Source: Novosphingobium organovorum
GTDB lineage: Bacteria > Pseudomonadota > Alphaproteobacteria > Sphingomonadales > Sphingomonadaceae
DNA length: 40,143 nucleotides
Assembly: GCF_022832435.1 (NCBI RefSeq)
Contig: NZ_JALHLF010000030.1
Coordinates: 1-40,143 of the forward strand
Reading direction: 5' to 3'
Shown piece after piece: positions 25,162 to 33,864 of this stretch (position 1 is the first letter of the stretch; each line of letters starts with the position of its first letter). The position numbers were made by a program, and so were the translations under genes. The notes beneath the pieces are model-generated. The model made no database searches. It was not told the DNA's origin and saw only the letters and a program-made list of their open reading frames with translations.

Positions 25162-26636
25162 TGACCCTTGCCGAGCACCTCCAGGACCCCGCTCTCTTCG
25201 TCGAGGCCTGTCTCATCGATGGCCAGTGGCGCACCGGCCTGCCGGGCGGAACACTGACCGTTCGCGATCCCGCCACCGGGCAAACGGTCGGCGCGGTGCC
25301 CTGCTGCGACAGCGCGGCCACAGCCGAGGCGATCGACGCCGCTGAGGCCGCGCTGGCGCCGTGGCAGGCGCGCACCGCCGATGACCGGGCCAACCTTCTC
25401 GAAGCCTGGCACGCGCTGATCCTCGCCGCCGTGCCCGACCTCGCCCGGATCATGACCGCCGAACAGGGCAAGCCGCTGGCCGAAGCGCAGGGCGAGATCC
25501 GCTACGCCGCCTCCTTCGTCAAATGGTTCGCGGCCGAAGGCCGCCGGGTCTCGGGCCACGACATCCCCGCGCCCACCCGCGATCGCCGGGTGCTCGCGCT
25601 CAAGCAGCCGGTCGGCGTGTGCGGCATCATCACGCCGTGGAACTTTCCCGCCGCCATGATTACCCGCAAGATCGCTCCCGCGCTTGCGGCGGGCTGCACG
25701 GTGGTCATCAAGCCGTCCGAACTGACCCCCTTCACCGCGCTCGCGCTCGCCGTCCTGGCCGAGCGCGCCGGGATTCCGAGCGGCGTCGTCAACATCGTCA
25801 CCGGCCTGCCCGAAGCCATCGGCAACACGCTGACCGCGAGCCCTCTCGTGCGCAAGATCTCGTTCACCGGATCGACCCGCGTCGGCAGCCTGCTCATGCG
25901 CCAGTCGGCCGATACGGTGAAGCGGCTGAGCTTCGAGCTGGGCGGCAACGCGCCGTTCATCGTGTTCGACGACGCCGACCTCGAAGCTGCGGTCGAAGGC
26001 GCCATGGCCAGCAAGTTCCGCAACGCCGGGCAGACCTGCGTGTGCGCCAACCGCATCTACGTGCAGGCCGGCATCCACGATCGCTTCGTCGCCGCGCTGG
26101 CGGCCAGGGTCGCCGCGCTCAAGGTCGGTGCCGGGCATGAGCCGGGGGTGACCATGGGTCCGCTGATCAACGCCGAGGCGGTGCGCAAGGTTGCCGCCCA
26201 TCTCGACGATGCGCTCGCCCATGGCGCGCGCATCGTCGCCAGCGCGCCCGCTCCCGAAGGCCCGACTTTCGCCCGCCCGGTGCTGCTGACCGGCGCCGAC
26301 CAGCGGATGCGTCTTGCCAGCGAGGAAACCTTCGGACCGCTCGCGCCGATCTTCCGCTTCGAGCACGAAGCCGAGGCGATCGCGCAGGCCAACGCCACCC
26401 CGTTCGGGCTGGCCAGCTACTTCTACACCAACGACCTGCGCCGCGCCTGGCGGGTGGGCGAAGCGTTGGAATTCGGGATGGTCGGTCTCAACACCGGCCT
26501 CATTGCAATGGAGATGGCGCCCTTTGGCGGCATCAAGCTTTCCGGGCTCGGCCGGGAAGGGGGCCAGGAAGGAATCGAGGAATACCTCGAGACCAAGGCT
26601 TTCCACTGGGCCGGTCTCGAGGGGATGACGGCATGA
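25161..26636 (+). CDS. Aldehyde dehydrogenase, succinate-semialdehyde dehydrogenase (GabD)-like
   Basis: 491 residues with EQGKPLAEAQGEIRYAASF, cofactor motif CGIITPWNFPAAMITRK, SFTGSTRVG, catalytic Glu in SFELGGNAPF and catalytic Cys in FRNAGQTCVCANR. The -CVCANR- form and EQGKPLAEA are typical of GabD-like enzymes that oxidise succinate semialdehyde, glutarate semialdehyde or similar omega-oxo acids. The second Cys beside the catalytic one is also usual for GabD. It sits between a GNAT and a tartrate-type dehydrogenase, with 1-4 nt overlaps on both sides. The nearby class III aminotransferase could supply its semialdehyde. Confidence 0.92.
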   Translation: MTLAEHLQDPALFVEACLIDGQWRTGLPGGTLTVRDPATGQTVGAVPCCDSAATAEAIDAAEAALAPWQARTADDRANLLEAWHALILAAVPDLARIMTAEQGKPLAEAQGEIRYAASFVKWFAAEGRRVSGHDIPAPTRDRRVLALKQPVGVCGIITPWNFPAAMITRKIAPALAAGCTVVIKPSELTPFTALALAVLAERAGIPSGVVNIVTGLPEAIGNTLTASPLVRKISFTGSTRVGSLLMRQSADTVKRLSFELGGNAPFIVFDDADLEAAVEGAMASKFRNAGQTCVCANRIYVQAGIHDRFVAALAARVAALKVGAGHEPGVTMGPLINAEAVRKVAAHLDDALAHGARIVASAPAPEGPTFARPVLLTGADQRMRLASEETFGPLAPIFRFEHEAEAIAQANATPFGLASYFYTNDLRRAWRVGEALEFGMVGLNTGLIAMEMAPFGGIKLSGLGREGGQEGIEEYLETKAFHWAGLEGMTA

Positions 26637-27709
26637 ATGCGAAGCGGGAATACACGATCGCGGTGATCGCGGGCGACGGAATCGGCCAGGAAGTGATGCC
26701 CGAGGGTATCCGCGCGCTGGAAGCCGCCGCCCATCACCATGGCTTCACGATCAACCAGCAATGGCACGATTTTTCCAACTGCGACTACTACCTCAAGCAC
26801 GGCACGATGATGCCCGAGGACTGGAAGGCGCAGATCGGCGATGTCGATGCGGTGTTCTTCGGCGCCGTCGGCTGGCCCGAAACGGTGCCCGATCACGTCT
26901 CGCTGTGGGGGTCGATCATCCAGTTCCGCCGCGAATACGACCAGTATGTCAGCCTGCGCCCCGCGCGGCTGATGCCGGGTGTCCCCTGCCCGCTGGCCGG
27001 GCGCGCACCGGGCGATATCGACATGATGATCGTACGCGAGAACACCGAGGGCGAATACAGCGCGATCGGCGGCATCTCGTTTCCCGGCACCGAGCGCGAA
27101 GTGGTCGTCCAGGAAACGATCATGACCCGCCACGGCACCGATCGCATCCTCAAGTACGCCTTCGACCTGGCGCAGCGTCGCCCCAAGAAGCACCTCACCT
27201 CGGCCACCAAGTCGAACGGCATCGCCATCACCATGCCCTGGTGGGACAGCCGCGTCGAGGCGATGGCCAGAGCCTATCCCGAAATCCGCACCGACAAGTA
27301 CCATATCGACATCCTGACCGCGCAGTTCGTGATGAACCCCGATCGCTTCGACGTGGTCGTCGCCTCGAACCTGTTCGGTGACATTCTCTCGGACCTTGGC
27401 CCGGCCTGCACCGGCACGATCGGCATCGCGCCTTCGGGCAACATCAATCCCGACGGCGCCTTTCCTTCGCTGTTCGAGCCCGTCCACGGCTCGGCCCCGG
27501 ACATTGCCGGGCAAGGCATCGCCAACCCGGTCGGCCAGGTCTGGGCCGGTGCGATGATGCTCGAGCATCTGGGTGAAACGCAGGCCGCGGCGAGCCTGAT
27601 GCGCGCGATCGAGACCACCTTGTCGACCCCTTCGGCGCGCACCCGCGACCTCGCCGGGCAGGCCTCGACGCAGGACTGCGGCAAGGCACTGGCCAGCCAG
27701 ATCGGCTGA
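26633..27709 (+). CDS. Tartrate / D-malate dehydrogenase (isocitrate/isopropylmalate dehydrogenase family)
   Basis: 358 residues of the beta-decarboxylating dehydrogenase family. It starts IAVIAGDGIGQEVMPEG, has IVRENTEGEYSAIGGI and the metal/cofactor region LFGDILSDLGPACTGTIGIA, and ends with FEPVHGSAPDIAGQGIANP. The overall wording matches tartrate dehydrogenase/D-malate decarboxylating enzymes (TtuC/DmlA) better than LeuB. It would convert a C4 hydroxyacid such as D-malate or tartrate to pyruvate, oxaloglycolate or glycerate. Its ATG overlaps the aldehyde dehydrogenase stop. A hydroxy-dicarboxylate product of the island could enter central metabolism here. Confidence 0.92.
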   Translation: MNAKREYTIAVIAGDGIGQEVMPEGIRALEAAAHHHGFTINQQWHDFSNCDYYLKHGTMMPEDWKAQIGDVDAVFFGAVGWPETVPDHVSLWGSIIQFRREYDQYVSLRPARLMPGVPCPLAGRAPGDIDMMIVRENTEGEYSAIGGISFPGTEREVVVQETIMTRHGTDRILKYAFDLAQRRPKKHLTSATKSNGIAITMPWWDSRVEAMARAYPEIRTDKYHIDILTAQFVMNPDRFDVVVASNLFGDILSDLGPACTGTIGIAPSGNINPDGAFPSLFEPVHGSAPDIAGQGIANPVGQVWAGAMMLEHLGETQAAASLMRAIETTLSTPSARTRDLAGQASTQDCGKALASQIG

Positions 27710-27713
27710 GCCC

Positions 27714-27748
27714 CCGCGCCGCGCAGCATATTATGCCGCGCGGCGCGG
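27714..27748. promoter_or_regulatory. Hairpin with Lrp-like core upstream of the aminotransferase
   Basis: Arms CCGCGCCGCGC (27714-27724) and GCGCGGCGCGG (27738-27748) enclose GCATATTATGC. The core CAGCATATTATGCCG (27724-27738) fits the E. coli Lrp consensus YAGHAWATTWTDCTR at 14 of 15 positions. It lies 4-39 bp after the tartrate dehydrogenase stop and about 113 bp before the aminotransferase start. The hairpin may also attenuate read-through, but it has no T tract. Confidence 0.6.
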
Positions 27749-27843
27749 CGAATTGGCAGGTGCGGCCAGATTCGCGTGCCAGATCGAAACCACGTGCACC
27801 CGCGCCGCGCTAGACTGGCCGGTACTGGCTGCTGAGAGGTCAC

Positions 27844-29223
27844 ATGTATCTGAATTCCCTCATCGAGAGTGACCGTCGTCACCTCATCCACCCGGTCTCG
27901 GCCTACCGCGCGCACGAAGCGCGCGGGGCAACCGTGCTTGCCAGCGCGCAGGGCATGTACGTCACCGACCAGTCGGGCCACGAACTGCTCGACGCCTTTG
28001 CCGGCCTGTGGTGCGTCAACGTGGGCTACGGGCAGGAAAGCATCGTCTCCGCCGCCGCCGAGCAGATGCGCCGCCTGCCTTACGCCACGGGCTATTTCTC
28101 GTTCGCCAGCGAACCGACCATCCGCCTCGCCGAACGGCTCGCCGACCTCTCCCCCGAAGGGCTGACGCGCGTCTATTTCACGCTCGGCGGATCGGACGCG
28201 GTGGATTCGGCGATCCGGTTCATCGTCCACTACTTCAACGCCACCGGCCGTCCCGCCAAGAAGCAGATGATCGCGCTCGACAAGGGCTATCACGGCTCGT
28301 CGAGCACCGGCGCGGGGCTGACCGGCCTTCCCGCCTTCCACCGCCAGTTCGACCTGCCGCGCGCCTGGCAGCACCACATCCCTGCCCCTTACGCCTATCG
28401 CAGCGAGGTGGGCGCCGATGATGCGGCGCTGATCGCGCAATCGGTCGCCCAGCTCAGGGCCAAGGTCGAGGAACTCGGCGCCGAAAACGTCGCGGCGTTC
28501 TTCGCCGAACCGGTGCAGGGCTCAGCCGGCGTACTCGTGCCGCCGCGCGGCTGGCTCAAGGCGATGCGCGATACCTGCCGCGAACTCGATATCCTGTTCG
28601 TCGCCGACGAGGTGATTACCGGGTTCGGGCGCACCGGCCCACTCTTCGCCTGCGAGAGCGAAGGCGTCAGCCCCGATCTCATGACCATGGCCAAGGGGCT
28701 GACCGCAGGCTACGCGCCGATGGGCGCGGTGCTGATGAGCGAGGCGATCTACGCCGGTATCGCCGATGGTCCCGACAATCACCTGCCGATCGGCCATGGC
28801 TTCACCTATTCGGGCCACCCGGTCAGCGCCGCGGTCGGCCTTGAAGTGCTCAGCCTCTATCTCGAAGGCGGTATTCTGGCCAACGGCCAGGAGCGCGGCG
28901 GACAGCTCCAGGCCGGCCTTGCAGGCCTCCTCGATCATCCACTGGTCGGCAACGTGCGCTCAGCCGGGATGCTGGCGGGCATCGAGCTGGTCTGCGACAA
29001 GGCCGCCAAGACCCGCTTTGCCGGAGAGATCGACATTTCGGGCAAGCTGTCAGCCGCCGCCTATGCCCGCGGGCTGATCTTCCGGGCCTTCGCCGACGGG
29101 ACGATCGGGCTTGCCCCGGCGCTGAGCTGCAGCGAGGCGGACATGGGCCATCTGCTCGAGCGCCTGCGCGCCACTCTCGACGATGTTCTCGAAGACAAAG
29201 CTGTCAGGTCCGCTCTGGTCTGA
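27844..29223 (+). CDS. Class III PLP aminotransferase (omega-amino acid/polyamine:pyruvate type)
   Basis: 459 residues. It begins with the omega-transaminase pattern HLIHPVSAYRAHEARG and GHELLDAFAGLWCVNVGYGQ. VYFTLGGSDAVDSAIRF, YHGSSSTGAGLTG and LFVADEVITGFGRTG (cofactor Asp) follow, with the PLP lysine in MTMAKGLTAGYAP. Members move the terminal amino group of polyamines, beta-alanine, taurine or GABA to pyruvate or another oxo acid. The product semialdehyde would suit the GabD-like enzyme upstream. GAGAGG precedes the ATG. It has its own upstream region with a strong Lrp-like site, so it may be separately induced. Confidence 0.92.
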   Translation: MYLNSLIESDRRHLIHPVSAYRAHEARGATVLASAQGMYVTDQSGHELLDAFAGLWCVNVGYGQESIVSAAAEQMRRLPYATGYFSFASEPTIRLAERLADLSPEGLTRVYFTLGGSDAVDSAIRFIVHYFNATGRPAKKQMIALDKGYHGSSSTGAGLTGLPAFHRQFDLPRAWQHHIPAPYAYRSEVGADDAALIAQSVAQLRAKVEELGAENVAAFFAEPVQGSAGVLVPPRGWLKAMRDTCRELDILFVADEVITGFGRTGPLFACESEGVSPDLMTMAKGLTAGYAPMGAVLMSEAIYAGIADGPDNHLPIGHGFTYSGHPVSAAVGLEVLSLYLEGGILANGQERGGQLQAGLAGLLDHPLVGNVRSAGMLAGIELVCDKAAKTRFAGEIDISGKLSAAAYARGLIFRAFADGTIGLAPALSCSEADMGHLLERLRATLDDVLEDKAVRSALV

Positions 29224-29264
29224 TATGCCCACCGGCCAACTCCATCGCAAGTGACAGCCATGCC

Positions 29265-29762
29265 ATGATCGCGGACCCGAAACTCGACAGACTGGACTTC
29301 CGAATTCTCGCGCAGCTCCAGCGCAACGGCAGAATGACCAACGTCGATCTTGCCGATGCCGTGGGGCTGTCGCCGAGCCCCTGCCTGGCGCGGGTGAAGC
29401 GGCTGGAGAAGGCCAACTACATCACCGGCTACGGCGCGCACATCGCGCTCGCCAAGCTGGGGTCCACGCTGACGGTTTTCACGCAGATCACGCTCAAGGA
29501 CCACCGCACGAGCGACTTTTCACGCTTCGAACAGCGCGCGCGCGGCGTTTCCGAGATCATCGAGTGCCATCTGGTGAGCGGCGGCTACGATTACCTGGTC
29601 AAGTTCCTGACCCGCGACGTGGCGCATTACCAGGAAGTGATGGAAGCGATCCTGGAAGGCGATTTCGGGATCGAGAAGTACTTCAGCTTCATCGTGATCA
29701 AGTCGCCGATCGTGAAGCGGCACGACCCGATCGAAACGATCTTCGAAGACCGCATGCGCTAG
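29265..29762 (+). CDS. Lrp/AsnC-family transcriptional regulator
   Basis: 165 residues. The N-terminal winged HTH (LDRLDFRILAQLQRNGRMTN, DLADAVGLSPSPCLARVKRL) is followed by the AsnC/Lrp effector domain (about 65-155; CHLVSGGYDYLVKFLTRDVA). Such proteins sense an amino acid and control its transport or breakdown. It follows the aminotransferase by 41 bp in the same direction and is probably cotranscribed. It is the only recognisable DNA-binding regulator in the window, so it is the best candidate for the repeated Lrp-like sites. Its TAG stop lies inside the CTAG at the left edge of a MITE-like element. Confidence 0.93.
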   Translation: MIADPKLDRLDFRILAQLQRNGRMTNVDLADAVGLSPSPCLARVKRLEKANYITGYGAHIALAKLGSTLTVFTQITLKDHRTSDFSRFEQRARGVSEIIECHLVSGGYDYLVKFLTRDVAHYQEVMEAILEGDFGIEKYFSFIVIKSPIVKRHDPIETIFEDRMR

Positions 29763-29934
29763 GGCGTAAACTCATAAAGGATGCCATCGAGGTTTGAAGC
29801 AAAATGGCTCAGGGCAAGGAGGCAGGGCGTAGGAATATGTCGATATTTCAAGACCTGCCGACGCCGCACTGGGCTATTTTGATCAAATCCCTCTGGGACG
29901 CCGGAATGGCGTCCTTTATGAGTTTACGCCCTAG
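29759..29934. mobile_element. MITE-like element with 29-bp terminal inverted repeats
   Basis: Left end 29759-29787 and right end 29906-29934 are reverse complements at 28 of 29 positions (CTAGGGCGTAAACTCATAAA then GGA(T/C)GCCAT). CTAG is present at both outer ends, as expected for IS elements that target CTAG/TA (for example the IS5/IS427 type). The inside is about 118 bp with no transposase, so it must be mobilised in trans or be inert. It entered exactly at the stop codon of the Lrp gene without changing the protein. An internal frame (29804-30043) has no coding character. Confidence 0.75.
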
Positions 29935-30001
29935 TGGATTGACTTTGACATTTGCAGACCCATCCCCTCCGCCAGGGGATGCAAATGGCAAAATCAATCC
30001 A
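29935..30001. repeat. Long hairpin element next to the MITE
   Basis: Arms 29935-29956 (TGGATTGACTTTGACATTTG...) and 29980-30001 (...CAAAATCAATCCA) pair at 20 of 22 positions and enclose a CATCCCCT-CCGCC-AGGGGATG stem. With the outer CTAG removed from the MITE, it would directly follow the Lrp stop, so it may have been that gene's terminator or an intergenic palindromic repeat. The following 133 bp up to the M20 start hold no gene I can support. Confidence 0.65.
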
Positions 30002-30134
30002 CGAGCGCCGTCGGCCGGGCGGTCTCGGCGGACATGCCCGTAGCCCTTTGCGACCTGCCGCGTTTCTTCGCAGCCCCGACCCGCGTGCGGCGACGCGAAG
30101 ACCCGTCGGGACGCGCCTCGACAGGATAGACCCC

Positions 30135-31298
30135 ATGCTTGATGAAACCGCCATCGCCGCCCTGCTCCCCGACCTCATCGCGCTGCGCCGCGACATCCAC
30201 GCCCATCCCGAACTCGCCTATGCCGAACACCGGACCGCCGCGCTCGTCGCCACCGCGCTCGAGGAACTCGGCCTGGAAGTGACACGCGGGGTCGGCGGCA
30301 CCGGCGTGGTGGGCGTGTTGCGGCGCGGGACGTCCCCCCGCTCGATCGGGCTGCGCGCGGACATGGACGCGCTGCCGATCCAGGAGGAAGGCGGCCCGGC
30401 CCACGCCAGCCGCCACGACGGCATCTTCCACGGCTGCGGCCACGACGGGCACACCGCGATGCTGCTGGGCGCCGCGCGCTACCTGGCCCGCGATGCCCGT
30501 TTCGAAGGCACCGTCAATTTCATCTTCCAGCCCGCCGAGGAAGGCGAGGGCGGCGCGCGCGCGATGGTCCGCGATGGCCTGTTCGAGCGCTTTCCATGCG
30601 ACCGCGTCTTCGCCCTGCACAACTGGCCCGACCTTCCCGCCGGCAGCCTGCGCACGCGCCCCGGACCGATCATGGCCTCGGCCGACAAGTTTCGCATCAC
30701 CCTCCAGGGTCGCGGCGGCCACGCCGCACTGGCCCACCAGACCCCCGACGTGCTGCTCGCCGCCGCACAGCTGGTGCAGCAGCTCAACACCATCGTGTCG
30801 CGGCGCGTGGCGGCAACGCAGGCGGCGGTGCTGTCGGTGACCCGGATCAGCGGCGGCCATGCGCACAACGTGCTGCCCGCCAGCTGCGAGATCGTGGGCA
30901 CCGTGCGCACCTTCGATGCGGCGGTGCAGGACCGGATCGAGGCTTCGCTGCGCGCGATGTGCCAGGGCGCAGCGCAGGCCAGCGAAACGCGCATCGAGGT
31001 CGAATACGACCGCTACTATCCCGCCACGATCAACGATGAGGCCGCCGCGCTGGCCGCGCTCGAGGCCGCGCGGCGGGTCAGCGACGACGTCGCGCTCGCC
31101 CCCGACCCGGCGTTCACCTCGGAAGACTTCGCGTTCATGCTGCAGGAACGCCCCGGCGCCTACCTGTGGCTGGGCCAGCGCTCCGAAGAGCACCAGGCAC
31201 CGCTGCACCACCCCCACTACGACTTCAACGACCGCATCATGGCAACCGGCATCGGCGTCTTCGTGGCGCTTGTCGAAACCCACCTCGCCCCGCAATAG
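30135..31298 (+). CDS. M20-family amidohydrolase (hippurate / N-acyl amino acid hydrolase type)
   Basis: ATG at 30135 gives 387 residues beginning MLDETAIAALLPDLIALRRD, the standard M20D opening; the frame is open upstream through the hairpin but that part is not protein-like. Metal-site motifs are ADMDALPIQEEGG, FHGCGHDGHTAMLLGAARYL and FQPAEEGEGGARAMV, with the dimerisation domain at GRGGHAALAHQTPDV and the last ligands in TSEDFAFMLQ. Members hydrolyse N-acyl or aryl amides of amino acids. There is no signal peptide, so it acts on imported substrate. Deacylation here could oppose the two GNAT enzymes or open an amide-linked substrate. Confidence 0.92.
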   Translation: MLDETAIAALLPDLIALRRDIHAHPELAYAEHRTAALVATALEELGLEVTRGVGGTGVVGVLRRGTSPRSIGLRADMDALPIQEEGGPAHASRHDGIFHGCGHDGHTAMLLGAARYLARDARFEGTVNFIFQPAEEGEGGARAMVRDGLFERFPCDRVFALHNWPDLPAGSLRTRPGPIMASADKFRITLQGRGGHAALAHQTPDVLLAAAQLVQQLNTIVSRRVAATQAAVLSVTRISGGHAHNVLPASCEIVGTVRTFDAAVQDRIEASLRAMCQGAAQASETRIEVEYDRYYPATINDEAAALAALEAARRVSDDVALAPDPAFTSEDFAFMLQERPGAYLWLGQRSEEHQAPLHHPHYDFNDRIMATGIGVFVALVETHLAPQ

Positions 31299-31603
31299 GA
31301 TCGCAGCGCGGCCGGGCTCCTGCCCCGAACGCGCGCCGCATCGTGCGAACAGCTCCAGAAACGGCCAAGAAAGCGTTCGTGTGCAAACCGCATTTCCTGC
31401 TTTCCGGGATCGGCTTTTCAGTGTTCGCACGGAGTGGATGGCAGAATATCGAAATCTAATGCCTGCGCATCCATCCATACTTCTCATCGCCAGAATGGTT
31501 GATGGGACCAGGGCGAACGATTGCGGCTACGGCCGGCGATCCAGGCCGTGACTGATCAATTTCTCCAGGCGAAGCCATTCATCACAAGAACATGAGGGTA
31601 AAC
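31299..31603. other. Intergenic region upstream of the TonB-dependent receptor
   Basis: About 305 bp between the amidohydrolase stop and the receptor start. It is less GC-rich than its surroundings around 31430-31480, where the receptor promoter probably lies. I saw no obvious Fur-like palindrome or second copy of the Lrp-like site. GAGGG at 31594-31598 is the ribosome site for the ATG at 31604. Confidence 0.6.
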
Positions 31604-33793
31604 ATGCGCTTCACCAGCACCTCGCTACGGGCCTCTCTACTGGCTGCGACCGCTCTCGTTTACGCTGGATCGACGGCCGCCCACGCCGAAACCGACGACA
31701 GCGCCCCGGTGGAAGCGGGCGATACCGTCACCTCTGCCGACGGCACCGCGATCACCGTCAAGGGCCAGCGCCAGGCCTATCTGGGGGCGACCCCGATCAA
31801 GGTCCTGCCCCAGGTCGTCCAGACCATGGACGCCACCACGCTGCACGATGCCGGGATCACCAAGCTGCAGACCGCGCTCGATTTCGTGGCGGGCGTCTCG
31901 CGCCAGAACAACTTCGGCGGGATGTTCGACAGCTACGCCATCCGCGGCTTCTCGGGCGACGAATCGCAGTCGAGCAATTACCTGCTCAACGGCTTCAACG
32001 CCTCGCGCGGGTACGGCGGTGCGCGCGATGCCTCGAACATCGAGCGTATCGAGGTGATCAAGGGTCCGACCTCGGCCCTGTTCGGGCGCGGTGATCCGGG
32101 CGGCGCGGTCAACATCGTGACCAAGCAGCCCTATTTCGAACCGGGTGCGAATTTCGAATTCGCGCTGGGCAGCTACAACAACTACCGCGGCCAGGGCGAC
32201 GTCAACCTGCCCGTCACCGAGGACCTCGCCGTGCGCGTGACCGGCGCCTACGACGAAGGCGACAGCTTCCGCGACTACGTCCACCACCGCACGATCACGG
32301 TCACGCCCTCGATCATGTGGAACATCGATGCCGCGACCAGCCTGTCCTACAACTTCGAATTCGTCGACCAGCGCATGCCCTTCGACCGCGGCATCGTCGC
32401 CCTCGACGGCGACGTCTACGCGGTCTCGCGCAAGACCTTCATGGGCGAGCCGGGCGATGGCCCGATCCGGACCCGTTCGTACAACCAGCAGGCCCAGCTC
32501 CAGCACGATTTCGACAACAACTGGTCGATCCTCCTGGGCGCGGCGTACCGCACCTCGAGCTTCAAGGGCTACAGCACCGAAGCCGAAAACGCGGCCAGCC
32601 GCCAGCCCTTCTTCAGCGACGGTACGACGCTCTCCCGGCGCCGCCTCTACCGCGACTATTCGAGCACCGACCTGACCTTGCGCGGCGAACTGAGCGGTTC
32701 GCTCGATACCGCCGGGATCACCCACAACCTGCAGATCGGCGCGGACTGGAACTACTTCACGCTTCCCACCGTCCAGAACCGCTGGCGCCCGCCCTCGGTT
32801 GCCTCGCAGACGAGCCTCGCCGCGGGCAACGCAATCAACGTCTATGATCCGGTGTATGGCAACCTGCCCACGCTCAGCGCGCTCATCGACAGCGATGAGA
32901 CCGACGAATCGAGCGGCGTCTACGTCCAGGACATGATCGACATCACCGACTGGCTCAAGCTGCGCGGCGGCGGACGCTACGACATCTTCAAGCAGCACGT
33001 CGTCAACAACCTGACCGGTGTCATCTCGCAGCAGTACAAGACCGCGTTCAGCCCGCAAGTCGGCCTGAGCGTGCTGCCGACCAGCGCGCTCACGCTCTAC
33101 GCCAGCTTCGGCAAGGGCTTCCGTCCCAACATCGGCACCGACTACGCCAGCAATTCGTTCGAGCCCGAGAGGACCACCGCCTACGAAGTCGGGGCCAAGT
33201 ATTCGGCCTTCGGCGACCGGCTGCTGGCCTCGCTCGCGCTGTTCTCGATGAAGAAGACCAACGTGCTGACCGCCGACCCGGCGCACGGCGGCTTCTCGCT
33301 CGCGCTCGGCGAGGCGCGCAGCAAGGGCGTGGAATTCAGCGTGTCGGGCAAGCTGCCCGCCGGCTTCAAGATCGACCTGAACTATTCCTACATCGACGCC
33401 GAAAACGCCAAGGACGCGACCGATCCGGACTGGGGCTACACGCTGGCCGAAGGCGATCCGCTGATCAACATCGCCAAGCACAGCGCCAGCCTCCTGCTGT
33501 TCAAGGAGTTCGACGTGTTCGCTGCCAAGGCCAACCTGGGCCTGGGCGTGAACTACGTCGGCAAGCGGCTGGGCGAAACCGGCTACCGCTTCGACGACGG
33601 CTCGTTCTTCTGGCTGCCCAGCTACACGCTGACCCGCATTTCGGGCGCGATCTCGCCGACCGACCACCTCAAGATCTCGGGCGAGGTGACCAATCTGTTC
33701 AACGAGGAATACTTTACCAATTCCTATTCGCGCGTCTGGCTCATGCCCGGCGCCCCGCGCCAGTTCACGGTGCGGGTCGGATACACCTTCTGA
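31604..33793 (+). CDS. TonB-dependent siderophore-type outer-membrane receptor
   Basis: The ATG at 31604 is preferred to one at 31592 because GAGGG is correctly spaced and the signal peptide then starts cleanly (MRFTSTSLRASLLAATALVY, cleavage after AHA). The 729-residue protein has a plug domain (about 45-160; NIERIEVIKGPTSALFGRGD, GGAVNIVTKQP) and a 22-strand-type barrel ending in the aromatic terminal VRVGYTF. The plug wording is the siderophore-receptor (FhuA-like) subclass, but sphingomonads use such receptors for many large or rare substrates. It may be the outer-membrane gate for the substrate of the ABC importer. Monocistronic, with a terminator following. Confidence 0.93.
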   Translation: MRFTSTSLRASLLAATALVYAGSTAAHAETDDSAPVEAGDTVTSADGTAITVKGQRQAYLGATPIKVLPQVVQTMDATTLHDAGITKLQTALDFVAGVSRQNNFGGMFDSYAIRGFSGDESQSSNYLLNGFNASRGYGGARDASNIERIEVIKGPTSALFGRGDPGGAVNIVTKQPYFEPGANFEFALGSYNNYRGQGDVNLPVTEDLAVRVTGAYDEGDSFRDYVHHRTITVTPSIMWNIDAATSLSYNFEFVDQRMPFDRGIVALDGDVYAVSRKTFMGEPGDGPIRTRSYNQQAQLQHDFDNNWSILLGAAYRTSSFKGYSTEAENAASRQPFFSDGTTLSRRRLYRDYSSTDLTLRGELSGSLDTAGITHNLQIGADWNYFTLPTVQNRWRPPSVASQTSLAAGNAINVYDPVYGNLPTLSALIDSDETDESSGVYVQDMIDITDWLKLRGGGRYDIFKQHVVNNLTGVISQQYKTAFSPQVGLSVLPTSALTLYASFGKGFRPNIGTDYASNSFEPERTTAYEVGAKYSAFGDRLLASLALFSMKKTNVLTADPAHGGFSLALGEARSKGVEFSVSGKLPAGFKIDLNYSYIDAENAKDATDPDWGYTLAEGDPLINIAKHSASLLLFKEFDVFAAKANLGLGVNYVGKRLGETGYRFDDGSFFWLPSYTLTRISGAISPTDHLKISGEVTNLFNEEYFTNSYSRVWLMPGAPRQFTVRVGYTF

Positions 33794-33806
33794 TCGCCAC
33801 GATCGC

Positions 33807-33836
33807 GGCCGTGCCTGGCAACGGGCACGGCCTTTT
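33807..33836 (+). terminator. Intrinsic terminator after the TonB-dependent receptor
   Basis: Stem GGCCGTGCC (33807-33815) pairs with GGCACGGCC (33824-33832), followed by TTTTCCTTT. It lies 14 bp after the receptor stop. Its position also argues against an upstream start for the next gene. Confidence 0.88.
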
Positions 33837-33864
33837 CCTTTGTCAAGCAGGCCCGGTTTCGGGT

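Noticed and set aside
29804..30043. Short open frame inside and beyond the MITE-like element
   Set aside because: It crosses the element's right end and a hairpin, has no transposase motif and no supporting start site.
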